Source: Sphingomonas sp. SRS2 (lineage in GTDB: Bacteria; Pseudomonadota; Alphaproteobacteria; Sphingomonadales; Sphingomonadaceae). From it: a DNA stretch of 64,000 nucleotides. The stretch covers positions 34,529 through 98,528 of the forward strand of contig NZ_LARW01000090.1 of assembly GCF_000971055.1 (NCBI RefSeq). Direction: 5' to 3'. Under the pieces are notes generated by a model. It ran no database searches, was not told where the DNA came from, and saw nothing but the letters and a program-made list of their open reading frames with translations. Both the position numbers and the translations under genes were made by a program. Positions 1-9,081 of the stretch are shown one piece after another; positions within the stretch are counted from its first letter, which is position 1; each line of letters starts with the position of its first letter.

Positions 1-126
1 ATCGAGCCGTTCGGTCAACCGGCCGAGCACCAGCGCCGTGACCAGCAAGGTCGCGACGAGCGCGACCGCCAGCCATTCAGCGTAGAGTCGGGTAGGGACC
101 GAAGGTCGCGGACTGGCTTCGGCCAT
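1..126 (-). CDS. N-terminus of a membrane protein, cut by the window edge
   Basis: An open frame starts at an ATG at 126 and runs off the left edge, giving 42 residues. About ten polar residues are followed by one strongly hydrophobic stretch (WLAVALVATLLVTALVLG) ending in Arg/Glu, which is a typical N-terminal membrane anchor. It overlaps the end of the LysM-FecR gene by 50 bases, so the two are probably translated together. In sphingomonads a CHASE2-domain sensor or cyclase often follows such FecR proteins. That identity is inference only, because no diagnostic domain lies inside the window. Confidence 0.55.
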   Translation of the reverse strand, partial: MAEASPRPSVPTRLYAEWLAVALVATLLVTALVLGRLTERLD

Positions 127-1210
127 CGCCGGTCATGCTAATCTGAATAGGCCGTGGCGCGGCAGGGATTTCGTCTGGCCCGAGTTCCGCGACGCGCGTT
201 TCGAAGGCATAGGTTGCGGGCAGCCCCTCCATGCCCGATGGCGCGATTGCGGTCAGCCGGACGAAGAAGGGGACGCTGCCGAGCCCGCTGAAGCTGGCGG
301 AGTCGGTTTCGGTCACGGCTTCCTTGAATATCTGCTGGAACTCAAGATCGGTCGCGAGCTGGACGCGGTAGCTTTTCGCTCCCTCGACGGGCTTGACGGA
401 GACGCGCACGCCATTCTCCCCCTCGCGCCCTATCGTCAGCAATCGCGGCGGCGGCAACAGCGCCACCGGCGGTTCGGAGCCGCTGGGCGTGCTGATGATG
501 CCGAACGCCTTGGGCACGGCGGTTTCCGTCTTGTCTGAGGCGGCCTGTACACCCACCGTGCCGCCCACCACTTCGGTGAGCGCGCGTCCACCGGACTCGT
601 CCACCGCCACGCGGAAGTCGGTGCCGCGCACCGCCGATACCGACAGCGGCGTCGTAACCTGGAAGCTACTGCCTGGATCCCGGAACGGCTTGACGCTCGA
701 CTGCGAGCGGCCCGCTTCGAGCCGGAACCGGCGCTGAAGCCCGCCGGTCAGGAGGATCTTGCGCAGTCGCTGCACATGGATGCGGCTTTGCGAGGGAAGG
801 GAGATGGTGCTGCCATCCGGCAACTTGACGGTAACGAAGGCGTCGGCGCCGGTTTCGACCTTCATGCCCTGCCGCACCATCATGCCAACGGCGGCGGGCT
901 GACCGTCCACCGTCACGGCGCCGCGAAAAGAAGAGATCACGCCATCGACGAGTTCGATCCGCAGTAATTCCGCGGGGATCATCAGCGTCGCGCCGATCGG
1001 CAAGCGGTACGGATCCTTGACCTGATTCAGTTGCTGAACCGCCTGATAATCTTCCTTCCTGGTCAGATATTTAGTGCTCAGCGCGATCAGCGTGTCGCCC
1101 GGCCGCACCTGGTAGGCGACGGGCGCTTCAACGCGTTGCGCTTCGGCCATGCCGCCCAGCAGGATAGCCAGTGCGGCGCCGAGCACCAGCAGGAAAGAGA
1201 GACGGTTCAT
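77..1210 (-). CDS. Secreted LysM-FecR domain protein
   Basis: The 377-residue protein begins with a signal peptide (hydrophobic stretch 5-20, cleavage probably near AEA-Q at 22-25). A LysM domain follows at about 33-79 (YQVRPGDTLIALSTKYL, ending LPIGATLMIP), so it should bind peptidoglycan. A FecR-type domain at about 105-220 carries the conserved VRGTDFRV stretch. The C-terminal third looks like a fibronectin-type beta domain. FecR domains normally pass periplasmic signals to a membrane partner. The overlapping downstream membrane protein and the upstream response regulator suggest an envelope-sensing group. The start is the only ATG that keeps the complete signal peptide. Confidence 0.85.
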   Translation of the reverse strand: MNRLSFLLVLGAALAILLGGMAEAQRVEAPVAYQVRPGDTLIALSTKYLTRKEDYQAVQQLNQVKDPYRLPIGATLMIPAELLRIELVDGVISSFRGAVTVDGQPAAVGMMVRQGMKVETGADAFVTVKLPDGSTISLPSQSRIHVQRLRKILLTGGLQRRFRLEAGRSQSSVKPFRDPGSSFQVTTPLSVSAVRGTDFRVAVDESGGRALTEVVGGTVGVQAASDKTETAVPKAFGIISTPSGSEPPVALLPPPRLLTIGREGENGVRVSVKPVEGAKSYRVQLATDLEFQQIFKEAVTETDSASFSGLGSVPFFVRLTAIAPSGMEGLPATYAFETRVAELGPDEIPAAPRPIQISMTGDGRSQSATFGPYPTLR

Positions 1211-1216
1211 AACAGG

Positions 1217-1921
1217 TCAGCTGTCTTCGGTTTCAGGCTCAAGCGCCTCGAGCCGATAGCCGTAGCTATAGACGGGGACGAGGCGGAAGCCGCGTTCGGG
1301 GCGCAGGCCGAGCTTGGCGCGGATCCGCGAGATATGGGCGTCGAGGGTCCGCGTGGGCAGGTCTGGGTTCCGGCCCCACACCATCTCCAGAAGGTAGGAG
1401 CGCGACAGCGGACGATGCAGATTGCGGAAGAGGGTGGCGGCGAGCTCGAACTCCTTCGCCGTCAGCGTGACCGTCTCCTCCTCGACCGTCACTGTCTGGC
1501 GCGCAGGGTGCAAGGTGTAGGGGCCGTAGCTCTCGTTTGCGGTGGTCGTCTCACGCGGGCCGGTGCGTCGGTGAATCGCATTGATGCGGGCCAGCAGCAC
1601 CGCGGGCTGGACCGGCTTGATGATATAATCGTCGGCCCCGGCGGAAAGGCCTTTGACGATGTCCTCATCGCTGTTGCGGTTGGTGAGCAGCAGCGAGGGG
1701 ACGGGCTTGTCCATATTCTCGTGCATCCAGGCGATGATCTCGGGCCCGCTCTTGTCGGGCATGTTCCAGTCGAGGATCACGAGATCGAAGGTGTCCTGCC
1801 GCAGCCGCGATGACAGCGAGCGGGCGTTGTGGAACTCGTAGCAATAGTGCCCCGCTTCAATCAGCGTCTGGCTGACAAAGGCCAACGCGGCGGCTTCGTC
1901 GTCGAGGACGGCGATACGCAT
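1217..1921 (-). CDS. OmpR/PhoB-family response regulator
   Basis: It has a receiver domain followed by a winged-helix DNA-binding domain. The receiver begins at MRIAVLDDE with the acidic pair, has the phospho-acceptor Asp in LVILDWNMP, and ends with the conserved Lys in DDYIIKPV. The C-terminal part (LTAKEFELAATLF, LSRSYLLEMVWG, RTLDAHISRIRAKLG) is a standard trans_reg_C domain. The frame stays open upstream with a GTG at 2005 and an ATG at 1963. I chose 1921 because the receiver fold begins directly there; no start has a convincing ribosome site. No histidine kinase is visible, and the leftward neighbours may form the signal input. Confidence 0.88.
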   Translation of the reverse strand: MRIAVLDDEAAALAFVSQTLIEAGHYCYEFHNARSLSSRLRQDTFDLVILDWNMPDKSGPEIIAWMHENMDKPVPSLLLTNRNSDEDIVKGLSAGADDYIIKPVQPAVLLARINAIHRRTGPRETTTANESYGPYTLHPARQTVTVEEETVTLTAKEFELAATLFRNLHRPLSRSYLLEMVWGRNPDLPTRTLDAHISRIRAKLGLRPERGFRLVPVYSYGYRLEALEPETEDS

Positions 1922-2313
1922 GCTATCGGCCGTCGGATTTGCCGGAGTTTCGGGTCGAGCCATGAAAGGGACAATGCCCGCCATGGTCGCCGAAGCCAAG
2001 AGCACGCAGGGATGCTCGGTTCATAATCATACTCCATCCGGTCCGATATGGAGATTGCATTAACCAATGAGGGCCGTTCCCGGATGTCATGAAATGCAAA
2101 GTTGCAATTGTTTACAACGACTTTGGCCGGTCCTTGCTTATGGTTAAGGCGGCGATGCTGGCATGTGCGAGGATCGGGGGTGCCGGGTGTGGAGATTGCT
2201 CCTCTCTATCCGGCGGGTCTGTCTGCCCTGACAGGCCAACGGTCGACGCGCGGTCGGCATCGCCACCCTTTTTCCAGTAGCTTTGCGTTCTGTTTCTCTA
2301 CCGTGATTCGCGC

Positions 2314-3585
2314 TCAGATCAGCTGGGCGATCCCGTGGAGGCCGATACCGATAAGCCCACCGACCAATGTGCCGTTCACCCGGATATATTGCAGATCGCG
2401 CCCCACCGCATTTTCGAGTTGCAGCGTGACGGTGCGTGCATCCCAGCTGCGGATCGTTTCGGACACCAGCCTGACGATCCCATCGCCATAATCGGCGACA
2501 AGACCGGCGGTCAGCCGCCGGGCGAAACGGTTGATCGTCCGCCTGAGACCGGCGTCGTTCTGCAATGTCCCGCCGAGCTGCCGGAAAGCCTCGCCAACCT
2601 GTCCCCCCAAGGCCGCATCGGGGTCGCGTGCGGCGTCGATCAGCCGTAACCGCGCGCTTTGCCACAGGGTGTCGAGCCAGGCCGCGACGGCAGGACTCTC
2701 AAGCAGATCGGCCTTGAGGCCGGCGACCTTGGCCCGGGTGTCGGGATCGTGCTGCAGCTTGTCGGCGAGTTGCTCCAGCCCTTCCTGTGCCTTGAGGCGT
2801 AGCGGATGCTCCGTATCGCTCGACATATCATCGAGCAATTTGTGCAGCCCTTCGACAATCGCGGTCGACAGTTTCTCGTCGAGACCGGTCCATTTCATGA
2901 ATTTGCCGGTGCGCGATTGCACCATATCGTGGATCATGCCCTCATTGTGCAGCAATATCCGGCTCGCCCAGCCGATGATGCCGTCGAGCATCTCGGCATG
3001 ACGGTTCTCGACGATCGCTGCGTCCAGCGTGCGGCCGAGCAGGGGGGATATGTCGAAACCGCGCAGCCGGGTGGCGAGCGCCCCCTTGATCATCGCGCCT
3101 AGCTTGTCGTCGCCGAGCGATTCCAGAATGGTGGCGAGCGCCCGGCCGATGCCTTCGCGGGTTCGTCCGCCCTGCGGCGGATTAGCGAGCAGCCGCCCGA
3201 TCGCGCCTGCAACGTCGACCTGGTTCATCCGTCGCGCGACCACCGATGCTGTGAGGAAATTGACGCGCAGGAAAGCGGCGAGGCTGGTGCCGATACGGTC
3301 CTTGTTCCGCGGGATTATCGCCGTGTGCGGGATGGGCAGGCCGAGTGGATGACGGAACAGCGCCGTCACCGCGAACCAGTCGGCAAGTCCGCCGACCATT
3401 GCGGCTTCGGCGAAGGCGCGCAGATAGCCCCAGCCAGCTGCCGCCTCGGGCCCCTCATGTCGGCGGGCGAAGAGATAGAGACCGGCCATGATGACCAGCA
3501 GCCCGGAGGCGACAATCCGCATGCCGCGCACCCCGCCCTGGGCAGGGTTGAAGCGGTCGAGTCCGATTGCCTGGAAAAGGTTCAT
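2314..3585 (-). CDS. DUF445 family membrane-anchored protein
   Basis: The 423-residue protein has a hydrophobic segment near residue 25 (IVASGLLVIMAGLYLFA), a long helical middle and a second hydrophobic segment at the very C-terminus (GTLVGGLIGIGLHGI). This is the arrangement of the DUF445 (YjiN-like) family. The conserved N-terminal GGLADWFAVTALFRHPLGLPIPHTAIIP stretch is present, as is WLDTLW later. The family has no firmly established function. It is not overlapped by neighbours and appears to be a single-gene unit. About 390 bases lie between it and the start of the response regulator gene; I saw no further gene there. Confidence 0.85.
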   Translation of the reverse strand: MNLFQAIGLDRFNPAQGGVRGMRIVASGLLVIMAGLYLFARRHEGPEAAAGWGYLRAFAEAAMVGGLADWFAVTALFRHPLGLPIPHTAIIPRNKDRIGTSLAAFLRVNFLTASVVARRMNQVDVAGAIGRLLANPPQGGRTREGIGRALATILESLGDDKLGAMIKGALATRLRGFDISPLLGRTLDAAIVENRHAEMLDGIIGWASRILLHNEGMIHDMVQSRTGKFMKWTGLDEKLSTAIVEGLHKLLDDMSSDTEHPLRLKAQEGLEQLADKLQHDPDTRAKVAGLKADLLESPAVAAWLDTLWQSARLRLIDAARDPDAALGGQVGEAFRQLGGTLQNDAGLRRTINRFARRLTAGLVADYGDGIVRLVSETIRSWDARTVTLQLENAVGRDLQYIRVNGTLVGGLIGIGLHGIAQLI

Positions 3586-3644
3586 GTGAACAAAATGGCT
3601 GTTGGCGCAGAATGTTCAACCGAAACGAATTTTAAGCACGGTTT

Positions 3645-3671
3645 CGTCGCCCCGGACGGGGCGGGGCGACG
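3645..3671 (-). terminator. GC-rich hairpin after the RND permease gene
   Basis: A perfect 9-bp stem (CGTCGCCCC with GGGGCGACG) has a 9-base loop and lies just beyond the stop codon of the leftward efflux operon. There is no clear U-run, so it is only a possible terminator or an RNA-stabilising hairpin. Confidence 0.4.
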
Positions 3672-3675
3672 ATAA

Positions 3676-6600
3676 TCACTCCGCGGGCTGCGGACGCGAG
3701 CCATCTATCTTATGCTCCTCGCTGTTGACGAGGAGACGGCCGAGCTTCGGTCCGATCCATTTCTCGAGATCGTCGGCCAGAGTGAAGCCCGCCGGCACGA
3801 TGATCAGCGTAAGCAGGGTCGACATAGCGATGCCGCCGATCACGCAGACCGCCATCGGCGATCGCCAGCTGCTGTCGCCCGACAGGCCGATGGCGATAGG
3901 GATCATGCCCGCGATCATCGCGACCGAGGTCATCACGATCGGCTGCGCGCGCTTGTGCGCAGCCTCTAGGATCGCGGCGGTGCGATCTGCGCCGAGCCGC
4001 ATCTCCTCGATCGCGAAATCGACCAGCAGGATCGAGTTCTTCGCGACAATGCCGAACAGCATCAGCAGGCCGATATAGACGGGCATCGAGATCGGCATGC
4101 CGCAGATCTTCAGGAACAATATCCCTCCCAGTGGGGCGAGCAGGAGCGAACCCATGTTCACGAAGGGCGGCAGCACGCGCTTGTAGAGCAGCACCAGCAC
4201 CGCGAAGACCAGCAGAACGCCGGACACCACCGCAATGATGAAGCCGGAGATAAGGTCGCCTTCGAACTCCTGCTCGCCGAACTTCACCTCGCGCACGCCC
4301 GAGGGGAGGTTCTTCATCGTCTTGGTCGCGTAGATATATTTATAAGCCTCGCCGCTGATCGAGCCGGTGGTGAGATCGCCGCCGATGACAAGGCGCCGCA
4401 CCTGGTTATAGCGGCGGATTTTCGAGGGCCCGGCGCCGAACTCGATATCGGCGACTACCTTGAGCGGGACTGTGCCGCCGAAGGTCGTCTGGACCGGCAT
4501 GTTCTGGATCGTCGACAGGTCGCGGCGCGATTCCTCGCTCAGGGACACGCGGATCGGGATCTGGCGGTCAGACAGCGAGAACTTCGCCATATTCTGCTCG
4601 ATATCGCCAAGCGTTGCGATGCGGATCGCCTGGCTGAGCGCGGCGGTCGTCACGCCGAGGTCCGCGGCGAGATCGAGCCGTGGCTTGATGATCAGTTCGG
4701 GGCGCTGGATGTCGCCGTCGATGCGCGGATCGCGGATCATCGGGCTCTTGCGCATTTCCGCGATCAGGTTGTTCGCGGTCTTCTGCAGCTTCACCGGATC
4801 GTCACCGGCAAGCATCACGGTCAGATCACGACCGAAACCGCCGGACTGCGACTGAAAATTGACCCGCGCATCGGGGATCTTGGCGAGTAGCGGCGCGGTC
4901 TCGCGCTCGAACTCGATGCTCGAGCGCTTGCGCTCCTTGGCGGGCTTCAACGTGATGTAGATTGTCGCGAAGCGCGTGTCGCCATTGTCGCCGATATCAG
5001 CAAAGGCCGCATCGACTTCCGGCTGCTCGCGCAGGATTTTGCTCGCCTGGTCGGCGACCCTTTGCGTGTCTTCCGTGAGACGTGCGCCCGGAGCCAGCTC
5101 GATCTTCACCGAACTATAGTCGAGGTCGAGTGCCGGCTGGAATTGCGATGGTGTGGTGGCGAACAGGACGACGGTCAGGGCAAGCGCGCCGCCGCCTCCG
5201 ACCAGCAGCGTCTTCCAGCGATTGTTGAGCGACCATTTCAGCAGGTCGATATATTTATCCATGACCCTGCCGCCGCCATGCTCCTTCACGCCCTCTGCCT
5301 TGAGGAAATAGGCGGCGATCATGGGAGTGAGGAGACGCGCCACGGCGAGGCTCATCAGCACCGCGACGGCGACCGTGAGGCCGAACTGCTCGAAGAACTG
5401 ACCGGGAATGCCGGGCATGAACGACACCGGCACGAACACGGCGACGATCGCCATCGTCGTGGCGACAACAGCGAGGCCGATTTCGTCGGCGGCGTCCATC
5501 GAAGCCTGATAGGCGGTCTTGCCCATGCGCATATGCCGGACGATATTCTCGATCTCGACGATCGCATCGTCCACGAGAATTCCCGCCACCAGGCTAAGCG
5601 CGAGCAGGCTGATCGTGTTCAGCGTGAAGCCCATCAGATCCATGAACCAGAAGGCGGGAATTGCCGACAGCGGGATCGCCAGCGCGGAGATCAGCGTGGC
5701 GCGCCAGTCGCGCAGGAACAGGAACACCACGATGACCGCAAGTACCGAACCCTCGATCATCGCATCGATCGCGGAGTGGTATTGCGCCTTGGTATACAGG
5801 ACGCTGGTATACAGCTCCTTATACTCGATCTTCGGGTTCTCCTTGCGGAGATCGGCGAGGACCTTCTGCGTGGCGTCGTAGACCTTGACGTCCGAAGCGC
5901 CCTTCGCCTTCTGAATCGCGAAGGACAGCACCTGCCTGTCGTTCATCTTGCTGAGCGAACGCTGCTCGCCATAGGCGTCGCGCACCGTGGCGATATCGGC
6001 GAGTCGGACGGTGCGTCCGTCGCCGACCGATATCTGGGTCTGTCCCAGCGTATAAGCGGAGGAGGCGTTGCCGAGAACGCGCACCGACTGTTCCGAGCCG
6101 GCCACTTCGGCCCGCCCGCCCGCGGCGTTGAGGTTGACCGCGCGGAGGACGTTGTTGACCTCGCTCGCGGTGACACCCTGTGCCTGCATTCGCGCCGGAT
6201 CCAGGATCACCCGGATCTCGCGGGTCACGCCACCGCCACGGAACACCGCAGCCATGCCTTCGACCGCCTGAAGCCGCTTGATCACCGTATTGTCGGTGAA
6301 CCAGCTCAGTTCCTCCAGGGTCATGTCGACGCCCGTCACCGAATAATAGGCGATCGGGCCGCCCTCGACGTCCATGCGCTTGACCTGCGGTTCCAGGATG
6401 CCGTCAGGAAGCTCGGAACGGATCTTCGCGACGGCGTCGCGCACGTCGTTGACCGCGCGGTCCACCGGCGTGCCGAGCTGAAACTCGACGTTGGTGCCCG
6501 TCAGACCTTCGGTGACATAGGAGGTGATCGATTTCACGCTGCCGATCGACGCGACCGCCGCCTCGACCTTGCGGGTGATCTGCGTTTCCATCTCGGTCGG

Positions 6601-6768
6601 CGCTGCGCCGGGCTGGACGATCTCGACCTGCGCGCCCGGGAAGCTGATGTCGGGCATGTTGTTGATGTCCATGCGCGCGAAGCTGATCAGGCCAGCCAGC
6701 GTCAGCGCAATGAACAGCACGATCGGCGGAATCGGATTCTTGATCGCCCAGGCGGAGATGTTACGCAT
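3676..6768 (-). CDS. RND multidrug efflux permease (HAE-1 type)
   Basis: At 1030 residues this is the usual length of AcrB/MexB-like pumps. It shows the inner-membrane N-terminal helix, two large periplasmic loops and two sets of membrane helices. The paired acidic residues in transmembrane helix 4 are visible in GILVDDAIVEIENIV, which is the proton-relay signature of the drug-exporting branch. The matching C-terminal helix has the conserved GIVAKNSILLVDFA stretch. It lies 13 bases after the adaptor gene in one operon. No outer-membrane channel gene is present nearby, so a TolC-type partner must be encoded elsewhere. Substrates cannot be told from sequence. Confidence 0.95.
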   Translation of the reverse strand: MRNISAWAIKNPIPPIVLFIALTLAGLISFARMDINNMPDISFPGAQVEIVQPGAAPTEMETQITRKVEAAVASIGSVKSITSYVTEGLTGTNVEFQLGTPVDRAVNDVRDAVAKIRSELPDGILEPQVKRMDVEGGPIAYYSVTGVDMTLEELSWFTDNTVIKRLQAVEGMAAVFRGGGVTREIRVILDPARMQAQGVTASEVNNVLRAVNLNAAGGRAEVAGSEQSVRVLGNASSAYTLGQTQISVGDGRTVRLADIATVRDAYGEQRSLSKMNDRQVLSFAIQKAKGASDVKVYDATQKVLADLRKENPKIEYKELYTSVLYTKAQYHSAIDAMIEGSVLAVIVVFLFLRDWRATLISALAIPLSAIPAFWFMDLMGFTLNTISLLALSLVAGILVDDAIVEIENIVRHMRMGKTAYQASMDAADEIGLAVVATTMAIVAVFVPVSFMPGIPGQFFEQFGLTVAVAVLMSLAVARLLTPMIAAYFLKAEGVKEHGGGRVMDKYIDLLKWSLNNRWKTLLVGGGGALALTVVLFATTPSQFQPALDLDYSSVKIELAPGARLTEDTQRVADQASKILREQPEVDAAFADIGDNGDTRFATIYITLKPAKERKRSSIEFERETAPLLAKIPDARVNFQSQSGGFGRDLTVMLAGDDPVKLQKTANNLIAEMRKSPMIRDPRIDGDIQRPELIIKPRLDLAADLGVTTAALSQAIRIATLGDIEQNMAKFSLSDRQIPIRVSLSEESRRDLSTIQNMPVQTTFGGTVPLKVVADIEFGAGPSKIRRYNQVRRLVIGGDLTTGSISGEAYKYIYATKTMKNLPSGVREVKFGEQEFEGDLISGFIIAVVSGVLLVFAVLVLLYKRVLPPFVNMGSLLLAPLGGILFLKICGMPISMPVYIGLLMLFGIVAKNSILLVDFAIEEMRLGADRTAAILEAAHKRAQPIVMTSVAMIAGMIPIAIGLSGDSSWRSPMAVCVIGGIAMSTLLTLIIVPAGFTLADDLEKWIGPKLGRLLVNSEEHKIDGSRPQPAE

Positions 6769-6781
6769 CGTTTAGTTCCGA

Positions 6782-7963
6782 TCAGCGGCCAAGAGTGGCG
6801 GGGTCGGCCATTTGCGGCGTCACCTTGTCGCCCGGATTCAGGAACGCGCCGGCAGACAAGACAATCTTCTCGTTGCCTTGGAGCCCTGACAGGATGACCA
6901 CGCCGGCGTCGGTCACGTCACCGGTCTTCACGTCGCGGCGCACCACCTTGCTATCGGGACCGACGGCATAGGCATAAGAGCCTTTCTCATCATGCAGTAC
7001 CGCCGATTCCGGCAGCCTGGGGGCCGATACGCTGCCGCTGGTGATCGTCACCGCGGCGAAGCCGCCGGGGCGGAGCGCGGGATCGTAGCGCATCTGGACG
7101 CGGGCGGTGCCCTGGCGCGACTGCGGGTCGATAATCGGCGAAATCTGCCAGACGGTGCCCTGGAAGGCGCGCTTGCCGCCGATCGGCGTGACCTCGGCCT
7201 GATCTCCAACCTTGAGACGGGCGATATCCTGCTCGGCGAGGAGAGCGCGGATTTCGAGTTCGCCGCCCTTGGCGACGCGGAACAGGGCGCCGTTGCCGGG
7301 GCCGACCACCTGGCCGGGCTCGGCGGCGCGGGTCAGGACGAGTCCGGCGGCGGGCGAACGGATGTCGAGACGCCCGATCTGGGCGCGCGACTGGCCATAT
7401 TGGGCGCGGGCCACCGCAACACGGGCGGTCGCGGCGTCGCGGGTCGCGGTCTTGCGATCGATGTCGGCCTTGGAGATGAAGCCGCGTGCGACCAACGCCT
7501 TGGCGCGATCGAGTTCGGACTGTGCGAGATCGGCATCGGCCTGTGCGACACGGATCGATGCGGCGAGCGAATTTGCTTCCTGCGCCTGGACCGAGCGTTC
7601 GATCACCGCGAGCGTCTGACCGGCAGCGACCCAATCGCCAGGTTCGACCAGCACGCGCTGGACCATGCCGCCTTCGCCTGCGATGCCGACCGGCATCTCG
7701 CGCTTGGCGAACAGCGTGCCCGTCGCGGAGACAGAGGCGGCAACGGTGGTGCGTCCGGGGACGATCACCGTGACGCCCGGCGCGGGTGGCGCGGGCGGCG
7801 CAGCCTTCTCGCCGCCGAAAATCATCATGCCGGCGATAACCGCAACGATGAGCAATGCGACAGCGCCGCCGATGATCACCCAGCGTCGGCGACGGGCCTG
7901 CGCATCATCATAGTCATAGACCGAATAATCGGTCTCGATGCCGGATTCGACGTTCATCCCCAT
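6782..7963 (-). CDS. RND efflux periplasmic adaptor subunit
   Basis: This is a membrane-fusion protein of the HlyD/AcrA type. A short cytoplasmic N-terminus with an RRRR cluster precedes one membrane helix (WVIIGGAVALLIVAVIAGMMIF). A lipoyl-like half motif (GMVQRVLVEPGDWVAAGQTL), a coiled-coil hairpin, the second lipoyl half (IRSPAAGLVLTRAAEPGQVV) and beta-barrel domains follow. It is membrane-anchored rather than lipid-anchored. It is first in the operon with the permease. The frame extends to a TTG at 7972, but ATG codons at 7963 and 7957 are better starts; the choice between these two is uncertain. Confidence 0.92.
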   Translation of the reverse strand: MGMNVESGIETDYSVYDYDDAQARRRRWVIIGGAVALLIVAVIAGMMIFGGEKAAPPAPPAPGVTVIVPGRTTVAASVSATGTLFAKREMPVGIAGEGGMVQRVLVEPGDWVAAGQTLAVIERSVQAQEANSLAASIRVAQADADLAQSELDRAKALVARGFISKADIDRKTATRDAATARVAVARAQYGQSRAQIGRLDIRSPAAGLVLTRAAEPGQVVGPGNGALFRVAKGGELEIRALLAEQDIARLKVGDQAEVTPIGGKRAFQGTVWQISPIIDPQSRQGTARVQMRYDPALRPGGFAAVTITSGSVSAPRLPESAVLHDEKGSYAYAVGPDSKVVRRDVKTGDVTDAGVVILSGLQGNEKIVLSAGAFLNPGDKVTPQMADPATLGR

Positions 7964-8191
7964 AGCTTTCAAACTGCCGGCCCTGACGAGCCCTTTGATT
8001 AAGATCGAACTGTATTATATCAATATGTCACCTCGCTCAAGAGTGCGGCGCATAAATGCCGTTTCCGGGCGCGAGGGGATCATTTCGCAGCCGAAAGGCG
8101 TTAAGCCTCCATGCAGCGACGATCGCGTAGAACCCGTAGCACGTCGCGATCATTGCGGCAAAGCAGGAGCGGAACCGAAATGGGAGAGATC

Positions 8192-8905
8192 ATGTCGAAA
8201 CTTGGTGTTGCGGCGCCCCTGGCGCTGGCGCTGATGAGCCCCGCTGCGGCGCAGGAGCCGGCGAAGGCGTTCATGACCGGCACGCGGCTCGACGTGGTGG
8301 CGAGCGGCGAGGTCAACGCGGTTCCGGACGTCGCCACCGTGGGCGCCGGCGTCGTCAGTCAGGCCGAGACGGCGGCGGCGGCGATGAGCGATAACGCCCG
8401 GCGGACCGCGGCAACGGTGGCAACAATCCGGAAGGCCGGGGTTGCCGACCGCGACATCCAGACCACGTCGATCAGCCTGAGCCCGCAATATCGCTACGCG
8501 GAGAATAAGCCCCCGGTGATTATCGGCTATCAGGCATCGAGCAGGGTGAGCGTGCGTTTTCGCGATATCAAGGCGGCGGGGCCGATCCTGGATTCGCTCG
8601 TTGCCGCGGGCGCCAACCAGATCGACGGACCAACCTTGTCGATCGACAAGCCCGAGCCGCTGCTCGATCAGGCGCGCAAGAAAGCGATCGTCGCCGCGCG
8701 CGAGCGGGCGGCGCTCTATGCCGGCGCAGCGGGTCTCAGGGTCAAGCGGATCGTCGCGATCAGCGAGGGAAGCTTCGAGAGCCCGATGCCCCGCCCGATG
8801 CCGATGATGAGCATGGCCCGCGTCAAGGAAGCCGCCGACAGCTCGATCGAGGCGGGCGAGCAGAAGCTCGCGATCAGCGTATCGGTGACGTTCGAGCTCG
8901 AATAA
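8192..8905 (+). CDS. SIMPL-domain (DUF541) periplasmic protein
   Basis: The 237-residue protein starts with a short signal peptide (LGVAAPLALALMSPAAAQ). The mature part has the SIMPL/DUF541 pattern: VVASGEVNAVPDVATVGAGV at the start, a central GYQASSRVSVRFRDI stretch and ARERAALYAGAAGLRV near the C-terminus. Family members are periplasmic or outer-membrane associated and poorly understood (BP26-like). The start at 8192 is chosen because GGGAGAG lies 4-12 bases upstream; longer in-frame starts from 8111 would spoil the signal peptide. It is transcribed divergently from the efflux operon, with about 230 bases between them that hold only promoter-like AT-rich sequence around 7995-8023. Confidence 0.85.
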   Translation: MSKLGVAAPLALALMSPAAAQEPAKAFMTGTRLDVVASGEVNAVPDVATVGAGVVSQAETAAAAMSDNARRTAATVATIRKAGVADRDIQTTSISLSPQYRYAENKPPVIIGYQASSRVSVRFRDIKAAGPILDSLVAAGANQIDGPTLSIDKPEPLLDQARKKAIVAARERAALYAGAAGLRVKRIVAISEGSFESPMPRPMPMMSMARVKEAADSSIEAGEQKLAISVSVTFELE

Positions 8906-8926
8906 GCCCGTCGTTCCCGGATTTCA

Positions 8927-8966
8927 AAATGGCTCTCTCCCGCGCCGGCGCGGGAGAGAGCCATTT
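8927..8966. terminator. Perfect 40-bp palindrome, probable bidirectional terminator
   Basis: The two 20-base arms are exact reverse complements without a spacer. GC-rich centres are flanked by AAAT/ATTT, so each strand ends in a short T run. It lies 22 bases after the SIMPL stop, and the convergent DUF6065 gene ends downstream at 9082. A rho-independent terminator working in both directions is the simplest reading. Confidence 0.65.
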
Positions 8967-9081
8967 CGCTTTCCAGCCGCCTCGGCGCTGAATATCGCCG
9001 CGCGTGCGCATGCCGAGCAATCCCTCGGATTTGTGATGGCGATGCGGCCATCGCGTTCGTTTGACGACGTCCGACAGCGCG

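Noticed and set aside
5062..6897. Long plus-strand open frame of 611 codons opposite the RND permease gene
   Set aside because: Composition is His/Arg/Asp-rich without any domain, and it is the antisense shadow of a clearly conserved transporter in GC-rich DNA.
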